DNA of 64,000 bases, from positions 62,001 through 126,000 of the forward strand of contig NZ_JABBXF010000001.1 of assembly GCF_013030945.1 (NCBI RefSeq). Reading direction: 5' to 3'. This DNA comes from Streptomyces morookaense (GTDB lineage Bacteria > Actinomycetota > Actinomycetes > Streptomycetales > Streptomycetaceae). A program made the translations under genes and the position numbers. Position 1 is the stretch's first letter. Each line of letters opens with the position of its first letter. The notes under the pieces were generated by a model. The model saw only the letters and a list, made by a program, of their open reading frames with translations, ran no database searches and had not been told where the DNA came from. Of the stretch, positions 17,042 to 25,175 are shown in pieces.

Positions 17042-18246
17042 GTCGCCCGCCCGAAGAGGGTGATGGCGTTGTTGCCGCCGAAGGCGAAGCCGTTGTTCTG
17101 CACCACGCGTACGTCCGCGGGGCGCGCCCGGCCGGGCACCGGGTCGACGGGCACGAGGGCGGGGTCGGGTTCGGTGACGTTGATGGTGGGCGGCAGAAAG
17201 CCCTGCGTGAGGACCAGGACGGCCGCGATCGCGCCGAAGCCGCTGGCGGCTCCCATGGTGTGGCCGAGCATCGACTTGATGGAGCTCATCGGCGGCGGAC
17301 TTGCGCCGAACACCTCGCGCACCGCGGTGACTTCGGCGAGGTCGTTGGCCGGCGTCCCGGTGCCGTGCGCGCAGATGTAGCCGACATCGGCGGGCGTGAT
17401 GCCGGCGTTGCGGTGCGCGCGGCGCATGCAGTCGGCGATGCCCGCGGGGTCGGGGGCCACCGGGTGGCCGGCGTCGCAGCTGAGGCCGTAGCCCAGCACC
17501 TCGGCGTGGATGCGGGCGCCCCGGGCCCGGGCGGTCTCCGGGGTCTCCAGGAGCAGTGCGCTGCCGCCCTCGCCGGTCAGCGTGCCGGAACGGTTGCGGT
17601 CGAAGGGGGCGCAGGCGTGCTCCGCCAGGGCACCGACCCGGTAGAAGCCCGCATGGGCCCAGCGCACGGTGGAGTCGGCGCCGCCGGCCACCATGTAGTC
17701 CGTCTCGCCCGAGGCGATGAGGTCGTAGGCGTAGCCGATCGCGTAGTTGCTCGCGGCGCACGCGGCCGACAGCGTCATCGCCTCGCCGGTGAAGCCCAGT
17801 TCGCAGCTGACCGCCGCGGCGATCCGGGACGGGGGACACTGCCGCACGTCCTCCGGCGACAGGGCCGGCATCCCCTCGGCCACCCACTGCTCCGTCAGCC
17901 CTTGCAGTACGCGCGACTCGCCGCTGGTGGTCCCGATGACGCAGCCGGCACGCTCCGGGGGCACGGTTGCGGGATCCAGTCCCGCGTCCTCGACCGCGAG
18001 GCGGGCGGCCACGGCGGCGAACAGGCTGGTGCGGCCCCACTCCCGGGGGTCCAGGACGCGCAGCACCGCGCCCGGGACGAAGTCGCGCACCTCCCCGGCC
18101 ATGACGTAGGGAAAGCCCGTGGTGTCGAAGCTGGTGACCGGGGAGATCCCGCTGCGCCCCACGCGCAGGGACGCGCCGAACGCGGCGATGCCCGTGCCGA
18201 TGCTGGACACCGGGCCCAAACCGGTGATCACGACGCGGCGGTCCAT
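17038..18246 (-). CDS. Type II beta-ketoacyl synthase, KS-alpha (set 2)
   Basis: 402 residues. The condensing Cys is in SAACAASNYAIGYAYD (near residue 165), the catalytic His are in CAHGTGTPAND and MLGHTMGAAS, and NNGFAFGGNNA closes the site. Fully equipped for condensation. The ATG is 4 bp after the stop of the ACP gene and its own stop overlaps the chain-length-factor start. It is clearly related to the set 1 KS-alpha (6179-7408), so the two sets are probably duplicates that diverged to make different chains or different stages of one chain. Confidence 0.93.
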   Translation of the reverse strand: MDRRVVITGLGPVSSIGTGIAAFGASLRVGRSGISPVTSFDTTGFPYVMAGEVRDFVPGAVLRVLDPREWGRTSLFAAVAARLAVEDAGLDPATVPPERAGCVIGTTSGESRVLQGLTEQWVAEGMPALSPEDVRQCPPSRIAAAVSCELGFTGEAMTLSAACAASNYAIGYAYDLIASGETDYMVAGGADSTVRWAHAGFYRVGALAEHACAPFDRNRSGTLTGEGGSALLLETPETARARGARIHAEVLGYGLSCDAGHPVAPDPAGIADCMRRAHRNAGITPADVGYICAHGTGTPANDLAEVTAVREVFGASPPPMSSIKSMLGHTMGAASGFGAIAAVLVLTQGFLPPTINVTEPDPALVPVDPVPGRARPADVRVVQNNGFAFGGNNAITLFGRAT

Positions 18247-18249
18247 GCG

Positions 18250-18507
18250 TCAGTCGTGCCAGTGGGCGTACTTCGCCACCACGTCGTACAGCGCGCTCAG
18301 ACTCGCCATGTTCGGCAGCTCCGACTGCGGCAGTTCGATCCGGTACTTCTTCTCGACGCGGGAGAGCAGCTCGATGGCGCGCAGCGAGTCGGAGTCGTGT
18401 TCCTCGGTGAACAGACCCGTGTCGCTGATCTCCTCGGGCTCGACCTCGAGGACTTCGGCGGCCATCTCGCGAAGCTCTTCCCAGTGCGGCCGTGTTGCCT
18501 GGGTCAT
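18250..18507 (-). CDS. Acyl carrier protein (set 2)
   Basis: 85 residues. The phosphopantetheine attachment Ser is in FTEEHDSDSLRAIELLSRVE (near residue 47), followed by KKYRIELPQSEL. Starts with an ATG after GGAGGAAGAGATG and sits between the ketoreductase and KS-alpha of the same operon. It serves as the chain carrier for set 2. It is only loosely similar to the set 1 ACP, so cross-talk between the sets cannot be assumed. Confidence 0.93.
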   Translation of the reverse strand: MTQATRPHWEELREMAAEVLEVEPEEISDTGLFTEEHDSDSLRAIELLSRVEKKYRIELPQSELPNMASLSALYDVVAKYAHWHD

Positions 18508-18549
18508 CTCTTCCTCCGGTGAGGTGGGGCAGTCACGAGGGGGCTGTTC

Positions 18550-19290
18550 TCACAGGACCATGCCGCCGTCGACCTGGAGCACCTGTCCGGTGATGTAGCC
18601 GGCCCGGTCGGAAGCGAGGAAGGCGACCGCCTCGGCGACCTCCTGCGCGCTGCCGAAGCGTCCCAGCCCGATGCTCTCCAGCGCCTGGCGGCGGGCCTTC
18701 TCGGGCAGGGGTGCCGTCATGTCGGTCTCGACGAGGCCGGGCGCCACGACATTGACCCGCACGCCGTAGGGTGCGAGTTCCTTCGCCAGGGTGGCGCTCA
18801 ACCCGATGATTCCGGCTTTGGCCGCCGCATAGTTGGCCTGTGTGGCATGGCCGCGCACACCGACCACCGAGGAGACGTTGACGATCACTCCGCTTCTGCG
18901 CTTCATGAACTCGAATGCGAGGGACCGGCAGAAGTTGTAGGTGCCGGTGAGGTTGGTCTCCAGCACATTCACCCAGTCCGCGTGCGGCATGAGGACGATG
19001 GGGTTGTCCCGTACGATTCCGGCGCAGTTGACCAGCAGGCCGGGCTTTCCCAGCTCCGCCTTCGCCTTTTCCAGGAACGCGCTCACCTCCGCGGGATTCC
19101 CCACGTCGCAGGGCGCGTGCACGCACTGCACCCCGAGCTCGCGCACGGCTTCGGCGGTCCGCTCGGCGGCAGCGGTGTCCGACCGGTAGCAGAAGGCCAC
19201 CGGCACCCCTTCGCCGGCCAGCCGCAGCACGATCGCCCGGCCGATGCCGCGGGATCCGCCCGTGACGACTGCCAACTGGTCGGCTGTCAT
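18550..19290 (-). CDS. 3-oxoacyl-ACP reductase (FabG-type SDR)
   Basis: 246 residues, classical short-chain dehydrogenase. Cofactor loop TGGSRGIGRA near residues 10-19, NCAG, catalytic Ser in NVSSVVG and the YAAAK motif (Tyr and Lys near 152-156). The C-terminal GQVLQVDGGMVL is typical of FabG. It would reduce the beta-keto group with NADPH after each condensation. Start: the ATG at 19290 follows GGAGGGCCA; a much longer open frame is not used. First gene of the minus operon. No dehydratase or enoyl reductase gene is seen in the window, so full reduction would need enzymes from elsewhere. Confidence 0.92.
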   Translation of the reverse strand: MTADQLAVVTGGSRGIGRAIVLRLAGEGVPVAFCYRSDTAAAERTAEAVRELGVQCVHAPCDVGNPAEVSAFLEKAKAELGKPGLLVNCAGIVRDNPIVLMPHADWVNVLETNLTGTYNFCRSLAFEFMKRRSGVIVNVSSVVGVRGHATQANYAAAKAGIIGLSATLAKELAPYGVRVNVVAPGLVETDMTAPLPEKARRQALESIGLGRFGSAQEVAEAVAFLASDRAGYITGQVLQVDGGMVL

Positions 19291-19510
19291 TGGCCCTCCC
19301 CCCTCACGGCCTCGCTGCCCGTCAAGGCTGCCCGGGGGCCGCGGGCCCTGCAATAGCTGGTTCTTGCCATGCAGAAACCTTCGAGATCCTCTTGGGCTGC
19401 CGATACGGTGAACCGCCGGCGCGATCATCTCTCCCGCATCGCCATTCCCGCATTCCTGCATTTCTGAAAAGCGCATCCAGAACGGCGGACTTCCAGTTCC
19501 ACGGGACATC

Positions 19511-19540
19511 TTGACGATGCACCGAACGTCTCACTACGGT
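19511..19540 (+). promoter_or_regulatory. Candidate promoter of the RiPP operon
   Basis: The 347-bp gap 19291-19637 separates the divergent ketoreductase and RiPP operons and has no gene. It contains TTGACG (19511-19516) and TACGGT (19535-19540) with an 18-base spacer, a good match to a vegetative promoter reading toward the precursor gene with a leader of about 90 bases. I saw no clear counterpart for the minus-strand operon. Confidence 0.5.
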
Positions 19541-19637
19541 CCATCCCCGTGGTACGGCGAAGGCGAATGGCCCTGTTCATTCAATTCTCCGGACCGCACA
19601 GTTTCCCTGGACCACTCACACGGGAGGGAGGGTAACC

Positions 19638-19754
19638 GTGAATATCTCCACCGAGATCAGGATCGAGGACCGCAAGGGCCAGAGCACCGAGTCGGCGCCG
19701 GACGTCGTCGTACCGGGTGCCGGTTCCACTGCGGCCGCGGTTCGCGCGCGCTGA
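19638..19754 (+). CDS. Candidate RiPP precursor peptide (38 residues, no Cys)
   Basis: A GTG start preceded by a very strong ribosome site (GGGAGGGAGGG, 5 bases away), just upstream of the SagB, E1-like and YcaO genes. The peptide begins with an acidic/amphipathic leader-like part (MNISTEIRIEDRKGQSTESA), then a Pro/Val stretch, and ends in GAGSTAAAVRAR. There is no cysteine; Ser16, Thr17, Ser19, Ser30 and Thr31 are the only plausible azol(in)e sites beyond residues 4-5, so products would be oxazol(in)es or methyloxazol(in)es. Cleavage site unknown. It is not similar to any precursor I know; the assignment rests on size, start signal and position. Confidence 0.65.
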   Translation: MNISTEIRIEDRKGQSTESAPDVVVPGAGSTAAAVRAR

Positions 19755-19769
19755 CCAAGAGAGCTGGAC

Positions 19770-19809
19770 GTGCGGGGCCGGGCGGGCCGCGGCCCGCCCG
19801 GCCCCGCAC
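19770..19809 (+). terminator. Perfect 40-bp palindrome between precursor and modification genes
   Basis: The two 20-base arms (19770-19789, starting GTGCGGGGCC; 19790-19809, ending GGCCCCGCAC) are exact reverse complements with no spacer. It begins 15 bp after the precursor stop and ends 18 bp before the SagB start. There is no T-tract. Such hairpins after RiPP precursor genes often act as leaky terminators or 3'-end stabilisers, giving more precursor mRNA than enzyme mRNA. Confidence 0.7.
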
Positions 19810-19827
19810 TGCCTCTACGCCGACCGG

Positions 19828-20778
19828 ATGAGGATGCCCACCGTGGACCCAGGCAACGCCGGTACCGGACTGCGCAACAGCGCCGTCTACCACAGCGAGT
19901 CACGCACCCTCGGCCCGCAGCCCTCGGCGGCCGGCCTGCGGACCCACAGCGACCGGTTCACCGGCCTGACGAGCGGCGAATTCCCGCGCATCGCCGAGGA
20001 GTTCCTCGTCGCCGGCCGCAATCGCCGCTGGGACCGCGAAAGCCAGCTGTCGATCTCCCACTACTTCGACGACCCCATGGTCCTCGCGGTCTCCTGTGCC
20101 GACCACGAACCCGAGGACCGCATCGGCGCAATCCCTCTGCCCTCCCCGGAACGGCCCGTGGACACCCCGCTGCACGACGCGGTGGCGCGGCGGCGCAGCG
20201 TCCGCGAATACACCGGCGAGCCCCTCGCGCTCACCGGTCTGGCCACCCTGCTGCGCCATGCGGGCGCGGTCACCGGACACGGCGAGGCCCGCCTCGCGCA
20301 CGGGGAGACGGCGCGCCTGTCCTTCCGCAGCGTGGCCAGCGCAGGTGGTCTGTACCCGGTGGAACTCTGGCTGGCCGCCCTGCGCGTGAGAGGCCTGGAA
20401 CGAGCGCTCTATCGCTTCCTGCCTGCCGAGGACGCCCTGGCCCGCCAGGACCTGCCGACAGGAGTGGAGGGTCTGCTCGCAGCAGCGGACACGGGAGCCG
20501 CCACCGTCGCGCTCGACCGGGCGGCCGCCCTGCTGCTCTTCGTCGCCCAGCCCTGGCGCTCCATGCGCAAGTACGGCCCGCGGGGCATGCGGCACGTCTT
20601 CCACGAGACCGGGGCGATGGCCCACGCCGTGCACCTGACGGCGGCCGCCCTCGGGATCGGCACCACCGACTTCTCCAGCTTCTACGACGACGAGGCCCAC
20701 GAGGCCCTGGGACTCGACGGCGTCTACCGCACCCTGACGCACGTCGTCGTCGCGGGCGACGCGGCCGAGGACCAGTGA
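19828..20778 (+). CDS. SagB-type FMN-dependent azoline dehydrogenase
   Basis: 316 residues of the nitroreductase-like SagB/McbC family. VARRRSVREYTGEPLALTGL near residue 115 is the family signature helix; SAGGLYPVELWLAAL near 170 and an AMAHAVHLTAAALGIGTTD segment near 265 are FMN- and dimer-related. It would oxidise azolines made by the YcaO enzyme to aromatic azoles. Start: the ATG at 19828; the frame is open upstream through the palindrome, but that part is GC-biased noise. First enzyme gene after the precursor. It is not fused to other domains. Confidence 0.87.
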   Translation: MRMPTVDPGNAGTGLRNSAVYHSESRTLGPQPSAAGLRTHSDRFTGLTSGEFPRIAEEFLVAGRNRRWDRESQLSISHYFDDPMVLAVSCADHEPEDRIGAIPLPSPERPVDTPLHDAVARRRSVREYTGEPLALTGLATLLRHAGAVTGHGEARLAHGETARLSFRSVASAGGLYPVELWLAALRVRGLERALYRFLPAEDALARQDLPTGVEGLLAAADTGAATVALDRAAALLLFVAQPWRSMRKYGPRGMRHVFHETGAMAHAVHLTAAALGIGTTDFSSFYDDEAHEALGLDGVYRTLTHVVVAGDAAEDQ

Positions 20779-20807
20779 CCGGCGGGGCCGGCGAGGGGAG
20801 CCAGACC

Positions 20808-21854
20808 ATGGGCAACGGGACAGTGCGGATCAAGCGGTCGCTGACGGTCGTCGGCCACAGTCCCGACGTGGTGGAGCTGCGCAGCGGCGTGTGGAACAAA
20901 CGCTCGTACACGCTCACCGACGACTCCGGCTCGGGCAAGCTCCTCACCCTCGTCCGCAGCCTCGACGGCTCGGTCACCTCGCGCGAACTCGCCAAGCGTG
21001 AGGGCGTGTCCCGGGCCGAGGTGGAGTCGCTCGTCGACCACCTGCTCTCACTGGGCGCCGTCGAGAGCGCACCACAGAGCGCGCTCGACGCCTACGTGGA
21101 CACCATCGGCGCCCTGCGCCTGGCCACCGGCCCCGGCACCAAACTGCCGCAGAGCGTGCTGCTCCTGGGCGACCCCGGAATCACCGCAACCCTCGCGGCG
21201 CATCTCGACGGGATTGCGGGCGGCCGGGTGCTCGTCGGGCGCGACGACGAACCGGCGGTCGCCGCGCTGGCGTCGGCCGGCCCGGACGTCCTCGGGGACG
21301 AGCTGGCGCTCGCCGAGTTCGCGGAGGCCTTCGAACCGTGGCGCGAACACCTGGTGATCGTGGCCGACACGGTGATCCACCCGGTGCGCCTGACGCTGCT
21401 GAGCCGGCTCTCGGGGCGGCTGGGCTTCCCCTGGCTGCACGCGGCCGTCGACGGCCCGTTCGTCCTCGTCGGCCCGACCTTCGTGCCCGGCCGCTCGGCC
21501 TGCTACGAGTGCTTCGAGACCCGGGTGACCATGAACCTCCGTGAGAACGCCAGTTATCTGCGCTACAAGGAGGCGCTCGCCGAGGGAGCGGTACGGCACG
21601 GCACACCCGCCGTCCTCGGCCCCCTCAAGGGCCTGCTGGCCTGCCACACGGCCCTGGAGGCCACCAACTACCTGGCCACCGGGGCCACGTTCACCATCGA
21701 GAAGGTGCTCGGCATCCACGTGCCCACCATGGAGATCGCCTACCACGAAGTGCTCCGGCTGCCCGGCTGCCCGGGCTGCGGCTCCGTCGCCGGACGCGAC
21801 GACACCACCGTGCACTTCGACGCGAGGGCGTGGCTCGATGACACCGACGACTGA
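20808..21854 (+). CDS. E1-like/RRE-containing TOMM leader-peptide-binding protein
   Basis: 348 residues of the McbB/ThiF-like cyclodehydratase C-protein family. The first ~85 form a winged-helix RiPP recognition element (SLTVVGHSPDVVELR, then TSRELAKREGVSRAEVE), which should bind the precursor leader. Two Cys pairs that would hold the structural zinc are CYEC near residue 230 and CPGC near 320. The protein presents the precursor to the YcaO enzyme. The ATG lies after GAGGGGAG, and the end overlaps the YcaO gene by 17 bp, as usual for obligate partners. Confidence 0.88.
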   Translation: MGNGTVRIKRSLTVVGHSPDVVELRSGVWNKRSYTLTDDSGSGKLLTLVRSLDGSVTSRELAKREGVSRAEVESLVDHLLSLGAVESAPQSALDAYVDTIGALRLATGPGTKLPQSVLLLGDPGITATLAAHLDGIAGGRVLVGRDDEPAVAALASAGPDVLGDELALAEFAEAFEPWREHLVIVADTVIHPVRLTLLSRLSGRLGFPWLHAAVDGPFVLVGPTFVPGRSACYECFETRVTMNLRENASYLRYKEALAEGAVRHGTPAVLGPLKGLLACHTALEATNYLATGATFTIEKVLGIHVPTMEIAYHEVLRLPGCPGCGSVAGRDDTTVHFDARAWLDDTDD

Positions 21855-23184
21855 GACCGTTGTCCACCGGCACCCCGACGAGCGGACCGCCGCACTGCAA
21901 CGCCGGATGTACAGCCCGCTGTGCGGCCTGCTGACCTCCGTCGGCGGCCTCCTGCGCACGCGCCGGGCCCCCGGCTTCTTCCTCGAAGGCGCCGAACTGA
22001 CCGGCGTCCACGTCCTGGAGGGCCTGCCCGCCCCGAAGCCGAACGCCTATCACATCGGCGGATTCGGCATCCAGCCCTTCGAAAGCCGCATCCGCGTGCT
22101 GGGCGAGGCGATCGAACGCTACGCGGGCCACGCCGCCGCCTTCGGCGGCACGTTCACCGTCCGGCACGCCTCGTACACCGAACTCGCCGCCGCCGGCGAG
22201 CCCGTCCTGCCGCCGGAGGCGTTCGGCGTCTTCCTGCCCGGCCAGTACGAGCGCCCCGGCTTCCCCTTCGAACCCTTCGACCCGGACCGGCCGCTGGGCT
22301 GGCTGCTGCTGCCCTCTCTGAGCGGCGGAGACGATGAACGCGCCTGGATCCCCGCCCAGTTCTTCCTCCTCGGCTACGTCCCCCGCCAGGACGAGCCATG
22401 GCTGCAGTCGGCGGTCACCACCGGCACCGGCGCGCACACCAGCGGGCCGAACGCCCTGCGCAGCGCGCTGGAGGAGCTCGTCCAGGTCGACGCCGCGCTC
22501 GGCCACTGGTACGGCACGGGCACGGGCGTAAGGATCCTGCCCGACGCCCGGACCCGGCAGCTCGACGCCATCATCGCCCGGCGCTGCGCGGGCCGGCCCC
22601 GGCCGGAGTTCCACCTGCTGCCCTCCGCCGACCTGCCGGGCCTGTGCGTCGCCTGCATCCTGCGCGCCACACCCGGCGCGGTCCCGGCCGTGGCGGTCGG
22701 GCTCGGCAGCGGGGGGCGGCTCCAGCGGGTGATGTACCAGGCGCTGCTGGAAGCAGTGGGCGTGCAGTCGTTCGCGGCATGGACGTACGTCAGCGAAGGC
22801 CGGGAAGAGGGCAGGGACGGGGACAAGGACATCTACGACCTCGAAGGCAACGTGGCCCGCTACGCCGCGCCGCAGGGGGCGGATACGGTCGAGAAACGCT
22901 TCGCCCAGTCGACGGCCGCACCGGCCGGCAGTCTCCCGCCGGACGACGAACGCCCCGACCGCGAACGGCTGAAGGACATCGTCACGGCATTCCGCAACAC
23001 CGGCAAACGGCTCTACCACGCGGACCTCACCACGGTCGACATCCGCCAACTCGGCTTCGCCGCCCACCGCGTGTGGTCGCCGGACACCCTCAGCCTCTGC
23101 TTCCCCGGCGCCCCGCCCGCCGCGCACCGCCGTTTCGCGGACTACGGCGGGTTCGCCGACCGCGGCCCGCACCCGTACCCCTGA
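21838..23184 (+). CDS. YcaO azoline-forming cyclodehydratase
   Basis: 448 residues. The YcaO ATP-binding features are visible: GEAIERYAGHAA near residue 85, ALEELVQVDA near 212 and AWTYVSEGRE. The chain ends in PHPYP, matching the C-terminal PxPxP that azoline-forming (but not thioamide-forming) YcaO proteins carry. It would phosphorylate the backbone amide and cyclise Ser/Thr (or Cys) of the precursor into azolines, with the E1-like protein as leader-binding partner. Start: ATG at 21838, inside the E1-like gene. Confidence 0.92.
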   Translation: MTPTTETVVHRHPDERTAALQRRMYSPLCGLLTSVGGLLRTRRAPGFFLEGAELTGVHVLEGLPAPKPNAYHIGGFGIQPFESRIRVLGEAIERYAGHAAAFGGTFTVRHASYTELAAAGEPVLPPEAFGVFLPGQYERPGFPFEPFDPDRPLGWLLLPSLSGGDDERAWIPAQFFLLGYVPRQDEPWLQSAVTTGTGAHTSGPNALRSALEELVQVDAALGHWYGTGTGVRILPDARTRQLDAIIARRCAGRPRPEFHLLPSADLPGLCVACILRATPGAVPAVAVGLGSGGRLQRVMYQALLEAVGVQSFAAWTYVSEGREEGRDGDKDIYDLEGNVARYAAPQGADTVEKRFAQSTAAPAGSLPPDDERPDRERLKDIVTAFRNTGKRLYHADLTTVDIRQLGFAAHRVWSPDTLSLCFPGAPPAAHRRFADYGGFADRGPHPYP

Positions 23185-23223
23185 CCCGCGGACAAGAGCG
23201 GACAAGAGCGGAGGAGAAGGAAG

Positions 23224-24288
23224 ATGGAACACGGAATCTCGCTGCTGCCGGACTGCCGGCCCGCCAGGCGCAGCGCACCCCAGTACTACGACGACGTCCT
23301 GGCGGCCGCCCGCACCGCGGACGCCGCGGGCCTGTCCTATGTCAAGATGACCGAGCACTACCTGGGCGACTACGGCGGCTACTGCCCCAGCCCGCTGACG
23401 TTCCTGGCGGCGGTCGCGGCCCAGACGTCCCGCATCCGCCTGATGACCGGCTGCGTGCTGCCGGTCTTCCACCACCCCGTCCAACTGGCCGCGCACGCCG
23501 CCATGGTGGACGCGATCAGCCACGGCCGCGTGGACATCGGCTTCGCCCGGGCCTGGCTGCCGTACGAGTTCGAGGCGTTCGGCGTGCCGATGGACACCAG
23601 CCGCGACCGCTACGTGGACACGATCCGAGCCGTCATCCAGCTGTGGACGCAGGAGAAGGCGAGCGCGGAGTCGCCGTTCTTCTCCTTCCACGACGCGACG
23701 TCCCTGCCGCCGGTCGTCCAGCGCCCGCACCCGCCGGTGTGGGGCGCAGCCGTACGCTCCCGGGAGAGCTTCGCCTGGCTGGCGGAGCAGGGTTTCGGGC
23801 TGCTGGTCACCCCCTCACCGCTGGCCAAGGATCTGGAGACCACCCAGGACCTGGTGAGGCTGTACCTGGAGACGTTCGAGGACACGCACGAGGGAACGGG
23901 CATGAAGCCGCGCGTTGCGATCTCCGTGCCGCTGCTGGTCGCCGACAGCGACCAGGAGGCCATGGACACGGCGCTGCCGCTGTTGCGCGAGTACATCGAC
24001 GTGATGGCGGAGGCGGCCGGCTCCTGGTCCAACACCTCCTCGCAGGACTATCCCGGTTACGCCAACCTGCGCCGGTCCTTCGACCTGGTGACGGACGCCG
24101 AGTTGGAATACGGCGGCACTCACGTCGTGGGCTCGCCCAAGGCAGCGGTCGAGCGCATCCACTGGCTGCGCGAGAGCCTGAACGCGGATGTATGCCTGTG
24201 GAACGTGGACTTCGGGGGCCAGGACGGAACGGTCATGCAGCGCAGTCTTCGCACGTTCATCGACAAGGTGCTGCCCCACGTGCCGTGA
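23224..24288 (+). CDS. LLM-class flavin-dependent monooxygenase (RiPP operon)
   Basis: 354 residues, luciferase-like TIM barrel: MEHGISLLPDC at the start, MTEHYLGDYGGYCPSPLTFL near residue 40, SRIRLMTGCVLPVF near 75 and HGRVDIGFARAWLP near 100. The ATG follows GGAGGAGAAGGAAG. Similar proteins occur in peptide and polyketide clusters as hydroxylases. Sitting between YcaO and the regulator in one operon, it probably tailors the peptide or acyl part. It is only distantly similar to the luciferase-like gene at 4511, so the two are not a recent duplication. Confidence 0.88.
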   Translation: MEHGISLLPDCRPARRSAPQYYDDVLAAARTADAAGLSYVKMTEHYLGDYGGYCPSPLTFLAAVAAQTSRIRLMTGCVLPVFHHPVQLAAHAAMVDAISHGRVDIGFARAWLPYEFEAFGVPMDTSRDRYVDTIRAVIQLWTQEKASAESPFFSFHDATSLPPVVQRPHPPVWGAAVRSRESFAWLAEQGFGLLVTPSPLAKDLETTQDLVRLYLETFEDTHEGTGMKPRVAISVPLLVADSDQEAMDTALPLLREYIDVMAEAAGSWSNTSSQDYPGYANLRRSFDLVTDAELEYGGTHVVGSPKAAVERIHWLRESLNADVCLWNVDFGGQDGTVMQRSLRTFIDKVLPHVP

Positions 24289-24920
24289 ACCGAATTCGAC
24301 GGGGGACCCCGCAGGAACGCACGGTCGTCGGAACCGGCCACTGGCCGCACGAGCTCCGCGCAGCGGTGGAGGACGCCCTGCGCGCCTGCCTCGCCGAGGT
24401 CGACGCGGACCACTTGGCCGGGCACCCGGAGTCCTTCGCCCGGCTCACCGGCGCCCAGACCGACCCCTGGCTGCTGCTGGGCACCGGCCTGACGGACGGC
24501 CAGGCCGTCGCGGTGGCGGACTCCGCCTGCTCGGCCGTCCCCGCCTGCCGGATCGCCGTACTGGGCCCGCCGGGCGACGAGGCCCGCACCGAACGCTGGA
24601 TGCGCCGCGGCTGCGACGTCTACCTGGCCGAGGGCATCAGCGCCGACCGCCTCACGACGGCCCTCACCGTGGCGTCCTCGGGCCTCCTGGTCATCGACCG
24701 CCACTGCCGCCGCAGTCCCGCTGCCCGCTCCCACGGCCTGAGCAGACGCGAACGCCAGGTGCTCGCCCTGCTGTGCGCGGGGCTCAGCAACGCCGACATG
24801 GCCGCGTCCCTGCATGTCAGCCGGCGCACGGTGGAGTTCCACCTGACGCGGATCTTCGGGAAGTTGGGGGTGACGAACCGCGTGGAGGCGGCGCTGCGGG
24901 CGTACGAGGCGGAGTGGTGA
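24285..24920 (+). CDS. LuxR/NarL-type regulator with degenerate receiver
   Basis: 211 residues. Residues ~45-130 look like a response-regulator receiver fold that lacks a clear phospho-acceptor Asp (LLLGTGLTDGQAVAVAD, then CRIAVLGPPGDEARTE). Residues ~145-205 are a LuxR helix-turn-helix (LSRRERQVLALLCAGLSNAD in part, then RTVEFHLTRIFGKLGV). Atypical receivers of this kind often bind small molecules, including pathway products. The GTG overlaps the monooxygenase stop by GTGA, so it is last in the RiPP operon and the second LuxR-type regulator of the cluster. Confidence 0.85.
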   Translation: MNRIRRGTPQERTVVGTGHWPHELRAAVEDALRACLAEVDADHLAGHPESFARLTGAQTDPWLLLGTGLTDGQAVAVADSACSAVPACRIAVLGPPGDEARTERWMRRGCDVYLAEGISADRLTTALTVASSGLLVIDRHCRRSPAARSHGLSRRERQVLALLCAGLSNADMAASLHVSRRTVEFHLTRIFGKLGVTNRVEAALRAYEAEW

Positions 24921-24988
24921 TCAGGGTGTACATCGTCACCGCTGGGCCGTTGGTCACACGGTTGGTCACGCCACTGCCCGGGAAACAG

Positions 24989-25011
24989 AAAAACCCCAGA
25001 TCAACTGGGGT
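24989..25011 (-). terminator. Rho-independent terminator of tRNA-Leu
   Basis: On the minus strand an ACCCCAG stem, a TTGAT loop and CTGGGGT are followed by a T-run (the AAAAA at 24989-24993 on the plus strand). It lies 7 bp past the tRNA's encoded CCA and ends its transcript. It also marks the right edge of the cluster. Confidence 0.85.
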
Positions 25012-25017
25012 CTCTGC

Positions 25018-25105
25018 TGGTGTCCGAGGGGGGACTTGAACCCCCACGCCCGATAAAGGGCACTAGCACCTCAAGCTAGCGCGTCTGCCATTCCGCCACC
25101 CGGAC
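25018..25105 (-). tRNA. tRNA-Leu (GAG anticodon)
   Basis: A class II tRNA with a long variable arm. The 5' acceptor GTCCGGG pairs with CTCGGAC near the 3' end, the anticodon stem is CTAGC/GCTAG with loop TTGAGGT giving anticodon GAG, and the T arm contains GGTTCAAGTCC. The CCA end is encoded. It reads CUC leucine codons. tRNA genes are common attachment sites, but I found no second copy of its 3' end in the window. Confidence 0.95.
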
Positions 25106-25175
25106 TCAGGTGTTTGTCTCTGCGGGGCGCTCCCCGCGGCGACATGGATAACTCTATCAAGGTTTCGGAGTGCCG

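Noticed and set aside
25018..25105. tRNA-Leu as attachment site of an integrated element containing the cluster
   Set aside because: I found no duplicate of the tRNA 3' end and no integrase in the window.
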